Shown here in pieces: positions 1-7,914 of a stretch of 21,654 nucleotides of DNA. Within the stretch, counting starts at the first letter, position 1. Each line of letters begins with the position of its first letter. The stretch covers positions 1 to 21,654 of the forward strand of contig JAEYXR010000115.1 of assembly GCA_023431215.1 (NCBI GenBank), in the 5' to 3' direction. A program made the position numbers and the translations under genes. Below the pieces are notes generated by a model, which did not search any database, had not been told where the DNA came from, and worked only from the letters and a program-made list of their open reading frames with translations. The stretch is from Bacillota bacterium. Its GTDB lineage: Bacteria > Bacillota > Clostridia > Oscillospirales > Ruminococcaceae.

Positions 1-1205
1 AGGTCATCTACCACAACCAGCTCCTCGTCGGTAAAGCCGCCTTCCTTTAGGCGTACTGCCAAATCGTAGGCACGTCCGCCGGAGCACTCCACATGGTCAA
101 CTTTGCCCTTTAGACGCTCAAAGGTAACGTCATACAGCCAGGAGATATCCTTTTTTTCGGTGTAAAGAACATTGTTGACAAACAGCACGACGGTTTTTTC
201 TTCCGGCTGTTCCAGCGCATAAGAAATGGACTGATCCAGAGAGGTTGGGTTTTGCTTGGTAAGCATCAGCACTGCCTTACGGCCCAGCAGAGTCATTTCA
301 TCATAACGCACCTTGCTCACCTGGAAGGTAGCAGCGCCTGCAATGGCCTGCTCCAAAGTAAGCCCGGCCTGTACACAGGCAGCCACAGCAGCAGTGGTAT
401 TGATGACGTGGAAGGTGGTTTTATAGGTAACCGTGGCAGGCATGCCGTTAATGGTAAAGCTGCCGCCGGCAAAGTCTACGTCACTTGCCAAAAAGTCGAT
501 GGGAGGGGTGGCGTAGCCACAGTGGTCACAGTGAAAAGAACCAATATGGTTGTAGTGATAAAAGTCGTACCGCAGCTTATGAAAGCATTTGGGGCATACC
601 TTACAGTCATCGGTAAGAAACTGCTGGGTTTCGGCAGAACGGTCGGTTTTTGTCATACCAAAGGTGACATGGGGGTTTTGATCAGCCAGCCGCTGGGAGA
701 TAGGGTCGTTGCCGTTTACCACCAGCGTCATGCCGGGCTTTACAGCTTCTTTGATTTTATCATAAATAATATCCGGGTTGCCGTTGCGCACAACCTGATC
801 ACGGAACAGATTGTTAACAACAAAGATATCAGGAACAAAGCGGCCAAAGATGATAGGGGTAAAACGCTCGTCCACCTCCAGCACGACAAAGTCCTGGGGC
901 ATGTGTCCGTTCAGCTTGCAGTGGGTAAGAAGGGTGGTTGCTATGCCGGGGCTGAGGTTTGAGCCTTCGGTATTGATTGCCACGGAGTATCCTTGCTCCC
1001 GCAAAATATGGGCAATCATATTGGTGGTGGTGGTTTTACCATTGGAACCGGTAACGGCAATCACCTTACCGTCAAAGTGAAAACGTGCCAAAAAATCGGG
1101 GCACAGTCGAATTGCCAGTTCTCCCGGTAGGTTGGTGGCTCGGTTGACAAACTTGCCGGCAAAGCGTACCAGTCTGCCCAGCAGTACGGCCAGAGCAAAT
1201 CGCAT
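1..1205 (-). CDS. murT: Lipid II isoglutaminyl synthase, Mur ligase-like subunit MurT (C-terminus cut by window edge)
   Basis: MurT works with the glutaminase GatD to amidate the alpha-carboxylate of D-glutamate in the lipid II stem peptide, in the cytoplasm. About 401 residues are visible and the frame is open to base 1, so roughly 40-60 residues of the family length are missing. Seen: a Mur-ligase P-loop TGSNGKTTT at residues 52-60, EVDER at 109-113, and a Cys4 zinc-ribbon insert (C203, C206, C225, C228), which is typical of MurT rather than of MurC-F. The MurT C-terminal domain (DUF1727) begins in the last third. The ATG at 1205 follows GAGGAAG by 8 nt. The usual partner gatD would lie just beyond base 1, which I infer but cannot see. 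Confidence 0.93.
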   Translation of the reverse strand, partial: MRFALAVLLGRLVRFAGKFVNRATNLPGELAIRLCPDFLARFHFDGKVIAVTGSNGKTTTTNMIAHILREQGYSVAINTEGSNLSPGIATTLLTHCKLNGHMPQDFVVLEVDERFTPIIFGRFVPDIFVVNNLFRDQVVRNGNPDIIYDKIKEAVKPGMTLVVNGNDPISQRLADQNPHVTFGMTKTDRSAETQQFLTDDCKVCPKCFHKLRYDFYHYNHIGSFHCDHCGYATPPIDFLASDVDFAGGSFTINGMPATVTYKTTFHVINTTAAVAACVQAGLTLEQAIAGAATFQVSKVRYDEMTLLGRKAVLMLTKQNPTSLDQSISYALEQPEEKTVVLFVNNVLYTEKKDISWLYDVTFERLKGKVDHVECSGGRAYDLAVRLKEGGFTDEELVVVDD

Positions 1206-1272
1206 GGGTGTCACTTCCTCTTCGTTTTTAGGCGCAATGAATGCGTCTTTTCCTTTATGTCCTAAGGTTGCG

Positions 1273-1309
1273 GTGCAAATCTTTTTTTCATTCTGCGTTA
1301 AATTTGCAC
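1273..1309. repeat. Short inverted repeat in the murT upstream gap
   Basis: The 124-bp gap between the amidohydrolase stop and murT holds an 8-bp inverted repeat, GTGCAAAT (1273-1280) and ATTTGCAC (1302-1309), separated by 21 nt. There is no T-run beside it, so it is not a convincing terminator. It may be a weak operator or chance. I found no clear promoter for murT, which may be co-transcribed with the upstream pair. Confidence 0.3.
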
Positions 1310-1329
1310 AGTATTACAAAAACACATTG

Positions 1330-2967
1330 TTATTCTTCTTTTTTAAAGATGGTTTGACCTTCCTTTATAGTTTCTAATACGGTAATATTTTTAATTTCGG
1401 AAGGTGAAACGGTAAGGGGGTCGCCGCTTAACACAGCAAAATCTGCCAGCTTACCGGCCTTTATGGTGCCCTTTAGGTTTTCTTCGTGATACTGCCATGC
1501 AGCATTACAGGTTATTGCCTTTAAAGCTTCCCAGGTGCTTGGTGCAAATTCTGTACCAATGGGCTGGCCGTCACGGGTAATGCGGTTGACAGCATTATGA
1601 ACCGAAAACAGCATGTTGGGGGGAACAACGGGGGTATCCTGATGAATGGTTACATTGATGCCTTTTTCCACCGCGGTTTTAAAGGGGCTGATACGGCTTC
1701 CTCTTTCCGGACCCAGCACAGAGGAGAGGTGGTAGTCACCCCAGTAGTAAACGTGGTCGTTAAAGAAAGTGGGGGAGATGCCCAGCTCTTTCATAGCGTC
1801 CAATTGGTCATCACGCACAGTCTGGGCATGCACCATCACCGGGCGCAAATTTTCATGGATGCCGGTTTCGTTAATTGCTGCACGGTAACAGTCTATAAAC
1901 TGCTGGCAGGCAGCGTCGCCGTTGCAGTGCACAAGAATTTGCCAGTGATTTTGCAGGCACTGCACAAAATAATCCTTGACCTGGGTATGATTTTCATACA
2001 CCGGATAACCGTTATAATCTTGAGATTTATCCTTGGGCACCTGATAATAGGGCTTGCTGAGCCAGGCAGTCTTGGCCTGGGGAGAACCGTCTAAAAGCAG
2101 CTTTGCACCTGCAATGCGGTAGTGGTTACGGTATTTTACGACACGACTGTCCACACCTTTTAAAGCTTTTGCGCTGCCGTCAATCATCATATAGGCTGCT
2201 ACATCCAGCTTCATCTTGTGGCGGTTGCCCAGCCATCTGTACAAATAATTCATGACAGAATAAGCAGCACCCTCCTGGGCGGTGGTAATACCGTAAGAAG
2301 CATATAGCTCCTGCGCCTTAACAGGCATGTTTAAAATATCACCAATAGAAGGGGCCATCTTCATTGCCTTTTTAGCAAGCAGCTTCATCATGGCCTTTTC
2401 TTCCAGCAAACCGGTGGGTTCTCCCGTTACAGCATCTTTATGAATCGTGCCGCCCTCGGGGGCGGGGGTATCGGCTGTAATACCCAGCTGGCGCAGTGCA
2501 GCCGAATTCAACACACAGACGTGGCCACTGGTGTGTATCATGACGATGGGAATCGTTTTGCTGGCTTTGTCCAGGTCGTGACAGGTGGGATGGATGCTGT
2601 TGGGAAAGGATGCGTTATCGTAACCCATGCCCACAAACCATTTACCCCTTTTGACAGGATGCTCTGCCAAGTATGTCTTTACAGCTTCCGCCAGTTTTTG
2701 CGGGGAGTCAATGTCGCCCACAGGCGGTGCAGGAAAGCGGGGAAAAAGGCAGGTCATGGTAATATGGCTGTGAGAATCAATAAAGCCGGGGAGCATAGTT
2801 CTGCCGCCCATATCAATCTTTTGGGCACTGCTGCTGCAGTTTGCCAGCAACTTTTCGCTGCCGCCCACAGCGGCAATTTTTCCGTCACGCACCAATACTG
2901 CCTGAGCGTGAGGAGCATCTTCCTCCATGGTAATGATGTTTGCGTTGTAATAGAGGACTTCTTCCAT
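1330..2967 (-). CDS. YtcJ-type metal-dependent amidohydrolase (Amidohydro_3)
   Basis: 545 residues, full length for the YtcJ/NfdA-like branch of the amidohydrolase superfamily; these are cytoplasmic zinc hydrolases that cleave C-N bonds of amides or formamides. Seen: a small N-terminal beta-sandwich segment, the metal motif DSHSHIT (H66, H68), HTSGH in the first third, VHCNGDAA and MVHAQTVRDDQ in the middle, and HQDTPVVPPN towards the end, giving the expected series of metal-binding His and Asp. The ATG lies 2 nt after the stop of the upstream symporter, so the two are co-transcribed and probably translationally coupled. This suggests that the transporter imports the substrate. The substrate cannot be read from the sequence. 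The family is certain; the function beyond hydrolase is open. Confidence 0.9.
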   Translation of the reverse strand: MEEVLYYNANIITMEEDAPHAQAVLVRDGKIAAVGGSEKLLANCSSSAQKIDMGGRTMLPGFIDSHSHITMTCLFPRFPAPPVGDIDSPQKLAEAVKTYLAEHPVKRGKWFVGMGYDNASFPNSIHPTCHDLDKASKTIPIVMIHTSGHVCVLNSAALRQLGITADTPAPEGGTIHKDAVTGEPTGLLEEKAMMKLLAKKAMKMAPSIGDILNMPVKAQELYASYGITTAQEGAAYSVMNYLYRWLGNRHKMKLDVAAYMMIDGSAKALKGVDSRVVKYRNHYRIAGAKLLLDGSPQAKTAWLSKPYYQVPKDKSQDYNGYPVYENHTQVKDYFVQCLQNHWQILVHCNGDAACQQFIDCYRAAINETGIHENLRPVMVHAQTVRDDQLDAMKELGISPTFFNDHVYYWGDYHLSSVLGPERGSRISPFKTAVEKGINVTIHQDTPVVPPNMLFSVHNAVNRITRDGQPIGTEFAPSTWEALKAITCNAAWQYHEENLKGTIKAGKLADFAVLSGDPLTVSPSEIKNITVLETIKEGQTIFKKEE

Positions 2968-2969
2968 CT

Positions 2970-4352
2970 TCAGTCACCGTCCTTTGTAGAAACAGCTTGT
3001 TTGCCCTTAGAAAAAGAGTAGGTTTTTTTGCCCCAAAGGCGAAATACTTTTAACAAAATAAGAAAAACAGGAATGGGAGCCAATAAAAGCAGTAAACCCA
3101 TGGACATACTCAGGGTGCCGTCTGCAATCAGGGGTAGGGTTATCATGGTGGGGGCAGAAAGCATCATGGGAATATTCATGGCACCAAGCTCCACTGCAGT
3201 GGTGGTGGCAAGATCGGGGTCTACAATACGAACAAGGCCAATGCCGCTGGGGACGGTGCCGGTGGCCATGCCCCACAGGCCAAGGGTACGCTCAAAGTCG
3301 TTAGAGCCACCAAAGCGTTTGCCAAAGTAAATGCAAAGAACGTAAGTGACAATGCCTGTAGCTATGCATACTGCCATAATAGGAGCAATCCAACGGCCAA
3401 TGACAGTAATTTGCACCGCCATAAAGGAGGCAGCCACCAAAAAGTCGGTGGCAAAACCGGTAATGCGTTTTTGCGTTTCGTTATCATGAAGATACGCAAT
3501 ACCAAGCTTGCGCATTACAAACTTTACAAAATAGGCACAGAACATACCGGTCATAAACATCATGCCCCACAGCATGTTGCCGGCCGCACCCAAAAGGGTA
3601 GTCAGCACAACAGTATCCAGATAGGTCAGCACATAGGTGCCGCCCACCAATGCCATATGAAACGCCAAAGGGTCGATGTTACCGCTATGGGTGGTATGGA
3701 AGCCGCTTTTAGGCTTTTGCTCATTTGGAAGATAAACACCACGGATGGTGGTTTGATCCAAAATACCGCCGTTTTTGGCAAGTCCGCGTCTTAAGCCTGC
3801 CTTGGCAAGGGGAACGCCTACCAGGAAGGCAAATAAAAAGCCTATGGCGGCAAAGGTAACGCCAACCATAGCGGCGTTCTGCCAGCCGTAGCTTTCGAAC
3901 ACAGCGCCAAAGGAGGCCGCCTGGCCGGGGCCCTGGGCAAAAGCAAAGGGAATTAAAAGGCCATACATGGGGTTCATATCGGTAAAACCGCCAAAGGCCA
4001 TGACACTGAGCGCCCCCACAACAGGGGTAAGAGCGTACAGAATGACCCAAACAAAGCCCATAGCAACAGAGCCTTTTAAGATATTTTTGCTGTTGCCGTT
4101 CTTTGCGCCTCCATCCTGTCCGGTAAGGCCAATGGAGATAAAAGAGATGGTAAATAACTGGGAAACCACATCGGTAAGCAAGGCGGGGTTAGAGCCGATC
4201 AGGCCCGTGGTGTTTACAAAAATAAAGCCGATTACGCCGGCCAGCACACTGCTTGGCACCAAGCTTTTTCTTAAAAAGGGGATTACACCCCGCAGCGCCA
4301 TGCCGATAAGCAGCATACCGCCTATCCAGCCTAAGGTAATCATCAATTCCAT
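2970..4352 (-). CDS. GltS-like (ESS family) sodium:solute symporter
   Basis: A polytopic inner-membrane protein of about 460 residues with about 12 hydrophobic segments in two halves. The first half contains the loop FAQGPGQAASFGAVFE and the second MATGTVPSGIGLVRIVDP; both resemble the Gly-rich re-entrant loops of the GltS glutamate:sodium symporters, but divergently, so glutamate is not assured as substrate. The start is uncertain. The frame runs up to a TTG at 4388 and an ATG at 4379, neither with a ribosome site; the ATG at 4352 (MELMITLGW) has GCGAGG about 9 nt upstream and begins right at the first helix, so I chose it. It is the first gene of a two-gene operon with the amidohydrolase, 2 nt apart. 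Confidence 0.82.
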   Translation of the reverse strand: MELMITLGWIGGMLLIGMALRGVIPFLRKSLVPSSVLAGVIGFIFVNTTGLIGSNPALLTDVVSQLFTISFISIGLTGQDGGAKNGNSKNILKGSVAMGFVWVILYALTPVVGALSVMAFGGFTDMNPMYGLLIPFAFAQGPGQAASFGAVFESYGWQNAAMVGVTFAAIGFLFAFLVGVPLAKAGLRRGLAKNGGILDQTTIRGVYLPNEQKPKSGFHTTHSGNIDPLAFHMALVGGTYVLTYLDTVVLTTLLGAAGNMLWGMMFMTGMFCAYFVKFVMRKLGIAYLHDNETQKRITGFATDFLVAASFMAVQITVIGRWIAPIMAVCIATGIVTYVLCIYFGKRFGGSNDFERTLGLWGMATGTVPSGIGLVRIVDPDLATTTAVELGAMNIPMMLSAPTMITLPLIADGTLSMSMGLLLLLAPIPVFLILLKVFRLWGKKTYSFSKGKQAVSTKDGD

Positions 4353-4598
4353 CAATATCAGCCTCGCTTTCCAATTCATCGGTGTCAATGGGAAAAATTT
4401 TTATTCAATTTGTTTGCGGTGAAAATTTCCGGTTTCAGCGTTTTGCTCCTTATATTTTTGACAAATATGAATGGTTACCAACGCTTTTAAGAAAAAATCA
4501 TGCTAAGATTAACTATATGCTGAATATATTGGTACCAAGCTTGCAGCTACATACCCGCACCAAGAGCAGAGAGGTGCTGCCTCGATTTTAACCTTTAA
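4353..4598 (-). other. Long untranslated leader of the symporter operon
   Basis: If the promoter at 4599-4628 is used, the transcript has about 240 nt before the symporter start. Within it, on the minus strand, are nested complementary pieces: AGCGTT and AACGCT about 40 nt apart, enclosing ATATTT-GTCAA-AAATAT followed by AAGGAG. No open frame follows that AAGGAG. A structured regulatory leader is possible but matches no riboswitch I recognise. No gene is seen in 4389-4707. Confidence 0.3.
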
Positions 4599-4628
4599 AG
4601 TGTAGCATTTTGAGATATCTTGTGTCAA
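4599..4628 (-). promoter_or_regulatory. Sigma-A-type promoter for the symporter/amidohydrolase operon
   Basis: On the minus strand a perfect -35 TTGACA (4623-4628) is followed after 18 nt by TACACT (4599-4604). Predicted start near 4592. It lies just downstream of the PIG-L gene on the same strand, with no clear terminator in between. Confidence 0.5.
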
Positions 4629-4707
4629 CGAAAGTTAGAAAAATTCAGAATAAATATACAAAGTCAAAGGCATAAATTTTTTTAGCTGTAGATGAGAGTT
4701 TACATGG

Positions 4708-6069
4708 TTAGTATTTGCGCTTCCAGGGCTTTACAATCAGCAGGATTATGCCAATAAAAGCTGCCGCTGCCAAGGCGCTTATTAACAACAAAGGCAGTTG
4801 GGTTACGGTGTCTTTTGTTGGTTGGCTTGGGGTAGAAGAAACTTCATCTGAACCGGAAAAAGCCTCTTGCTCAGTTGTATCTTCTGCTTCAGACTCAGAT
4901 TTTGCCGGGGGTACAACAATGTTTTCAAAAAGGTCGTTGCGGCCGGAATCCTCACCAACAGTGGAGTGCACAAGGCTAAAGCGACGGCAGTCAGCATGGC
5001 CGTAGGTGGTAACAGCCAAATCCCATCCGTGCTGAGACTTGTGGTGTTCAAAGGCATCCTTTGCCACCTCAAAGGCAGTGCGTCCCCCAAAGAGCGCCAA
5101 AGGGGTATCCACATTCAGAACAAGCTGGTTTTGTTCCCCCAGATGCAGATAGGCTTTGGGCACTTGCCAAACACCATACTTTGCAGCACTTTCAGGATGA
5201 CTGAGGGGGTCTGCGCTTTGTTCTGTTGCAGTTAACAGGGTTTTAGCTCCCAGCATATGCATTCCGTGGCCGTATTCTCCGCCTATATCGTGGCCCAGAA
5301 CAACAAAGGGCCGAAAACGCCGCAGCTGTTCTACCTGGTAGGCCAAAAGTTTTGACTCATCAAAGATGGTACGGGCATGCTCAAGGCCGGTAGTGTACCG
5401 GTCGGGCTGTTGGCCTATGATGGGGTAGGCGGTAACCCCCATTTCCCACAACCCTGCAAGCAGCTCGTGGGGCCGCAAAGGGTCTGCCCAGTGATGGGTA
5501 AGATAGGCCACCTGTACACGCTTGCCGCGGGCTACGGCATCTGCCACCGCAGCGCCCATATATAGCACATCATCATCGGCGTGGGTAGGGAAGATGAGCA
5601 TATCACACTGCTCATAGGGCGGCTGCCATTGTTCAACATCCTTGGGAAGTTCACCCGCAGAATAGAGCAAAACATCACAAATACCGGTTTGAGGAAGCCG
5701 AAGCACCACCTCTGTGGAGGGTTCTTGCAGAGTGATAAGCTCGTGCAAAAAACCATAGCTGCCGCAGGACACAGTGCTGCTTCCGGCTGTGGCAGTATAG
5801 GGCTGTGGTGGTTGGGCAAAGCGTATATAAACGGCGGCAACCGGCTCTTGGGCGGTAATAACAAGCTCCTCGCCATTACCAGCCGGCTGATATATTGTGG
5901 TAACCACGTTATCAGTAAGCTGTAGGGGGGCGGCTTTTCCTTCAATAGAGAATACGGCACTGCCGTTTAAGAGCTGTGCGGGAGGTGCTTTGGCTGCTGT
6001 TGTTGCTGTTGCAATTGTGACAAAAGGCAGCAAAGCACAAGCCAGTGCCAAAATAAATTTCAAATTCAT
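4708..6069 (-). CDS. Extracytoplasmic, membrane-anchored PIG-L (LmbE-like) deacetylase family protein
   Basis: 453 residues. Order of parts: a signal peptide (about 1-26), an all-beta region of about 120 residues, a PIG-L domain opening with the metal motif HADDD (163-167; canonical AHPDD) and containing GHDIGGEYGHGMHML near 257-271, which carries the other zinc-ligand-type His residues; then a Glu/Ser-rich linker and a single C-terminal transmembrane helix (about 424-444) ending in KPWKRKY. PIG-L enzymes remove N-acetyl groups from GlcNAc-type sugars; most are cytoplasmic, so the signal and anchor place this one on the cell surface. GAGGG abuts the ATG at 6069 and sits better for the TTG two codons later. 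Two TATAAT-like boxes (6102-6107 and 6111-6116) suggest its own promoter. The sugar substrate is unknown. Confidence 0.85.
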   Translation of the reverse strand: MNLKFILALACALLPFVTIATATTAAKAPPAQLLNGSAVFSIEGKAAPLQLTDNVVTTIYQPAGNGEELVITAQEPVAAVYIRFAQPPQPYTATAGSSTVSCGSYGFLHELITLQEPSTEVVLRLPQTGICDVLLYSAGELPKDVEQWQPPYEQCDMLIFPTHADDDVLYMGAAVADAVARGKRVQVAYLTHHWADPLRPHELLAGLWEMGVTAYPIIGQQPDRYTTGLEHARTIFDESKLLAYQVEQLRRFRPFVVLGHDIGGEYGHGMHMLGAKTLLTATEQSADPLSHPESAAKYGVWQVPKAYLHLGEQNQLVLNVDTPLALFGGRTAFEVAKDAFEHHKSQHGWDLAVTTYGHADCRRFSLVHSTVGEDSGRNDLFENIVVPPAKSESEAEDTTEQEAFSGSDEVSSTPSQPTKDTVTQLPLLLISALAAAAFIGIILLIVKPWKRKY

Positions 6070-6121
6070 CCCTCTTTTTTTATATGGTGATACATATTCT
6101 GATTATACTAATTATAGGAAG

Positions 6122-6159
6122 AAAAAGAAAGTGCCCAAACCTGCGGGCACTTTCTTTTT
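6122..6159 (-). terminator. Rho-independent terminator of the pyrBI operon
   Basis: A perfect 15-bp stem (6122-6136 with 6145-6159) with an 8-nt loop. Because the stem ends are A-rich and T-rich, a U-run follows on either strand, so it can act in both directions. It sits 70 bp after the pyrI stop, which is the transcript it most likely ends. Confidence 0.9.
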
Positions 6160-6229
6160 GCTAGGGTTATTTAAAATGCGTGGTTTTTATCTGACTTTAC
6201 TGAAACATAGAAAATACACGTCAAAAATC

Positions 6230-6649
6230 CTATTTATTTTCCTGCTCGCAGTAAATGCAGCGGTAGGTGCGTTTTTCGGGGTTGGCCAGACGAAACACAT
6301 GATCCAGCTCCTGCTCTACTGAGGTAATGCAGCGGGGGTTTTTGCACTGAACCACATTAACAATTTGCTGGGGTAGCTCCAGATGGCGCTTCTCTATAAT
6401 GTGTCCATCCTCAATAATATTGACAGTAATGTCCGGGTCAATATAACCAAGTACATCTAAGTTTATATCAATGCGGTCATCTATTTTAATAATGTCCTTG
6501 CGGCCAGTACGTTTGCTCTTAACATTTTTTATAATGGCGACGCAGCAGCCGGCCTTTGCAAGGTCCAAATATTTGTAAATAACCATAGCGTTGCCTGCTT
6601 TGATATGGTCAAGTACAATCCCTTTTTCAATGCTATCTACATTTAACAT
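6230..6649 (-). CDS. pyrI: Aspartate carbamoyltransferase regulatory subunit
   Basis: 139 residues, slightly shorter than E. coli PyrI (153). PyrI dimers bind CTP/ATP and bridge PyrB trimers into the allosteric ATCase holoenzyme. Seen: an N-terminal nucleotide-binding domain and a C-terminal zinc domain with four Cys (C102, C107, C131, C134) in the family arrangement CKNPRC ... CIYC. I chose the ATG at 6649 (MLNVDS), which matches PyrI N-termini and follows AGAAGGG; the frame extends to an ATG at 6682 that has no well-spaced ribosome site. It lies 40 nt after pyrB in the same operon. All four zinc ligands are present, so an assembled, regulated enzyme is expected. Confidence 0.96.
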   Translation of the reverse strand: MLNVDSIEKGIVLDHIKAGNAMVIYKYLDLAKAGCCVAIIKNVKSKRTGRKDIIKIDDRIDINLDVLGYIDPDITVNIIEDGHIIEKRHLELPQQIVNVVQCKNPRCITSVEQELDHVFRLANPEKRTYRCIYCEQENK

Positions 6650-6689
6650 AACACAATCATCCCTTCTGCCGTTATAAGGCATTCCTACG

Positions 6690-7607
6690 CTATTGGTCCA
6701 GCCCCAGTAGCACCATCATCAGTGCCATACGTACAAATTTACCGTTTTCTACCTGGGTAAAATACCAAGCACGGGGGTCATTATCTACCTGAACCGAAAT
6801 TTCATTTACCCGGGGCAGAGGATGCAGCACTGCCATTTTTTCTTTGGCAAGCGCCATTTTATCAGTGTCAAGAATATAGGTGTCTTTTAAGCGGATATAA
6901 TCTGCCTCGTTAAAGAAACGTTCACGCTGCACACGTGTCATGTATAAGATGTCCAGTTCAGGCATTACCTCTTCCATGGTTTCTACCTCAACATATGGCA
7001 CACCTTTCTTTACAAAGACATCCTCTTTAATATAGTCGGGAACCTGAAGCTCAGAGGGGGAAATAAGGACCATCTTAATGCTACGATACCGAGAAAGCGC
7101 TTTGATAAGAGAATGTACGGTGCGCCCAAATTTAAGGTCGCCGCAAAAGCCTATGGTAAGGTTGTCCAGACGCCCAAGGGCACGCCGAATGGTGAGCAGG
7201 TCGGTAAGGGTTTGGGTAGGATGATTATGCCCGCCGTCTCCGGCATTAATAACCGGAACAGGGGAGTACATAGATGCCACCAGCGGTGCGCCCTCCTTGG
7301 GGTGCCGCATGGCAATAATGTCTGCATAGCAACCCACGGTGCGCACCGTATCCGCCACACTTTCTCCCTTGGCTGCGGAGCTGGAGTCTGCAGAAGAAAA
7401 ACCCAGTACGTTGCCGCCAAGCTCCATCATGGCTGCTTCAAAGCTCAGGCGGGTGCGTGTGCTTGGTTCAAAGAACAAGGTGGCCAGCTTTTTACCCTTT
7501 GCCACTTCTGCATACTTCTTGCGGTTGGAAATAATATCATCAGCCAAATCCAAAATATAATCCACTTCCCCGGTGCTAAGGTCCATAGGATCGATTAAAT
7601 GTTTCAT
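6690..7607 (-). CDS. pyrB: Aspartate carbamoyltransferase catalytic subunit
   Basis: 305 residues, the size of E. coli PyrB. It joins carbamoyl phosphate and aspartate, the first committed step of pyrimidine synthesis. Seen: the carbamoyl-phosphate motif EPSTRTRLSFE (47-57), an 80s loop with SSAAKGES (76-83), RHPKEGA (101-107), HPTQ (129-132) and HPLPRV near 262. The frame could run upstream to 7676, but the ATG at 7607 (MKHLIDPMDL) has GGAGG 7 nt before it and matches family N-termini; the extra 23 codons would be read from the attenuator terminator and its downstream spacer. It is followed by pyrI and preceded by an attenuated leader, so expression is probably set by the pyrimidine supply. 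Confidence 0.97.
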   Translation of the reverse strand: MKHLIDPMDLSTGEVDYILDLADDIISNRKKYAEVAKGKKLATLFFEPSTRTRLSFEAAMMELGGNVLGFSSADSSSAAKGESVADTVRTVGCYADIIAMRHPKEGAPLVASMYSPVPVINAGDGGHNHPTQTLTDLLTIRRALGRLDNLTIGFCGDLKFGRTVHSLIKALSRYRSIKMVLISPSELQVPDYIKEDVFVKKGVPYVEVETMEEVMPELDILYMTRVQRERFFNEADYIRLKDTYILDTDKMALAKEKMAVLHPLPRVNEISVQVDNDPRAWYFTQVENGKFVRMALMMVLLGLDQ

Positions 7608-7646
7608 GTTGCATCCTCCGTTTCGCTTACATGTGTTTTTTGCAGC

Positions 7647-7682
7647 AAAAAAGCCTTTCAGTACCGGCGGCACCAAAAGGCT
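7647..7682 (-). terminator. Intrinsic terminator serving as pyrBI attenuator
   Basis: On the minus strand a stem of up to 15 bp (5' arm 7682-7668, AGCCTTTTGGTGCCG; 3' arm 7666-7652, CGGTACTGAAAGGCT) pairs throughout with three G-U wobbles and is followed by UUUUUU then GC. With a realistic loop about 12-13 bp remain. It lies between the leader peptide and pyrB, 40 nt before the pyrB ATG, and the leader stop codon sits on the first bases of the 5' arm. A ribosome finishing the leader would therefore cover the stem and allow read-through into pyrB. Confidence 0.88.
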
Positions 7683-7785
7683 AATGACAATAATATAAAA
7701 ACTGAAAATAAAAATACAGGGAGAAAGGAGAATAAAAGGACAAATAAACAGAAGAAAGGCTGCTTTTCATACGCTTCTGCAACAT
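7681..7785 (-). CDS. pyrL: pyrBI leader peptide (34 aa, Tyr/Phe/Ser-rich)
   Basis: A 34-codon frame MLQKRMKSSL... ending LYYCH, stop TAG at 7681-7683. The ATG at 7785 has AAGGGG 9 nt and AGGA 4 nt upstream, about 26 nt after the predicted transcript start. From codon 10 to the stop, 48 of 78 bases are T; the codons are mostly Phe, Tyr, Ser and Leu. This is what an E. coli pyrL-type attenuator needs: with low UTP, polymerase slows in the U-rich tract, the ribosome catches up and blocks the terminator hairpin; with high UTP, polymerase runs ahead and terminates. The peptide itself is not similar to E. coli PyrL; the symbol is given by function. The role is inferred from architecture. Confidence 0.8.
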   Translation of the reverse strand: MLQKRMKSSLSSVYLSFYSPFSLYFYFQFLYYCH

Positions 7786-7817
7786 TCTGTCCTACCCCTT
7801 TCAAACTTGCTTGGCAC

Positions 7818-7847
7818 ATTATACTGTGATTCGGCAGTAAATGTCAA
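7818..7847 (-). promoter_or_regulatory. Consensus sigma-A promoter of the pyrBI operon
   Basis: On the minus strand TTGACA (7842-7847) and TATAAT (7818-7823), both perfect consensus, are 18 nt apart. Predicted start near 7811, 26 nt before the leader peptide ATG. A promoter this strong fits regulation after initiation, by attenuation. Confidence 0.92.
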
Positions 7848-7914
7848 GGGAGAAAACAATAGATTTACAAATTTGTTAAAACCGCTGCTGGTACGGCAGA
7901 CGTCAATACCCATT

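Noticed and set aside
252..962. 236-codon plus-strand frame
   Set aside because: It is a shadow of murT, whose minus-strand translation carries clear Mur ligase and zinc-ribbon motifs.
5581..5925. 114-codon plus-strand frame inside the PIG-L gene
   Set aside because: It is a shadow of a gene with signal peptide, PIG-L motifs and membrane anchor.
7608..7676. Upstream extension of pyrB to an ATG at 7676
   Set aside because: The extension is the terminator stem plus spacer; the ATG at 7607 has a GGAGG site and fits the family N-terminus.
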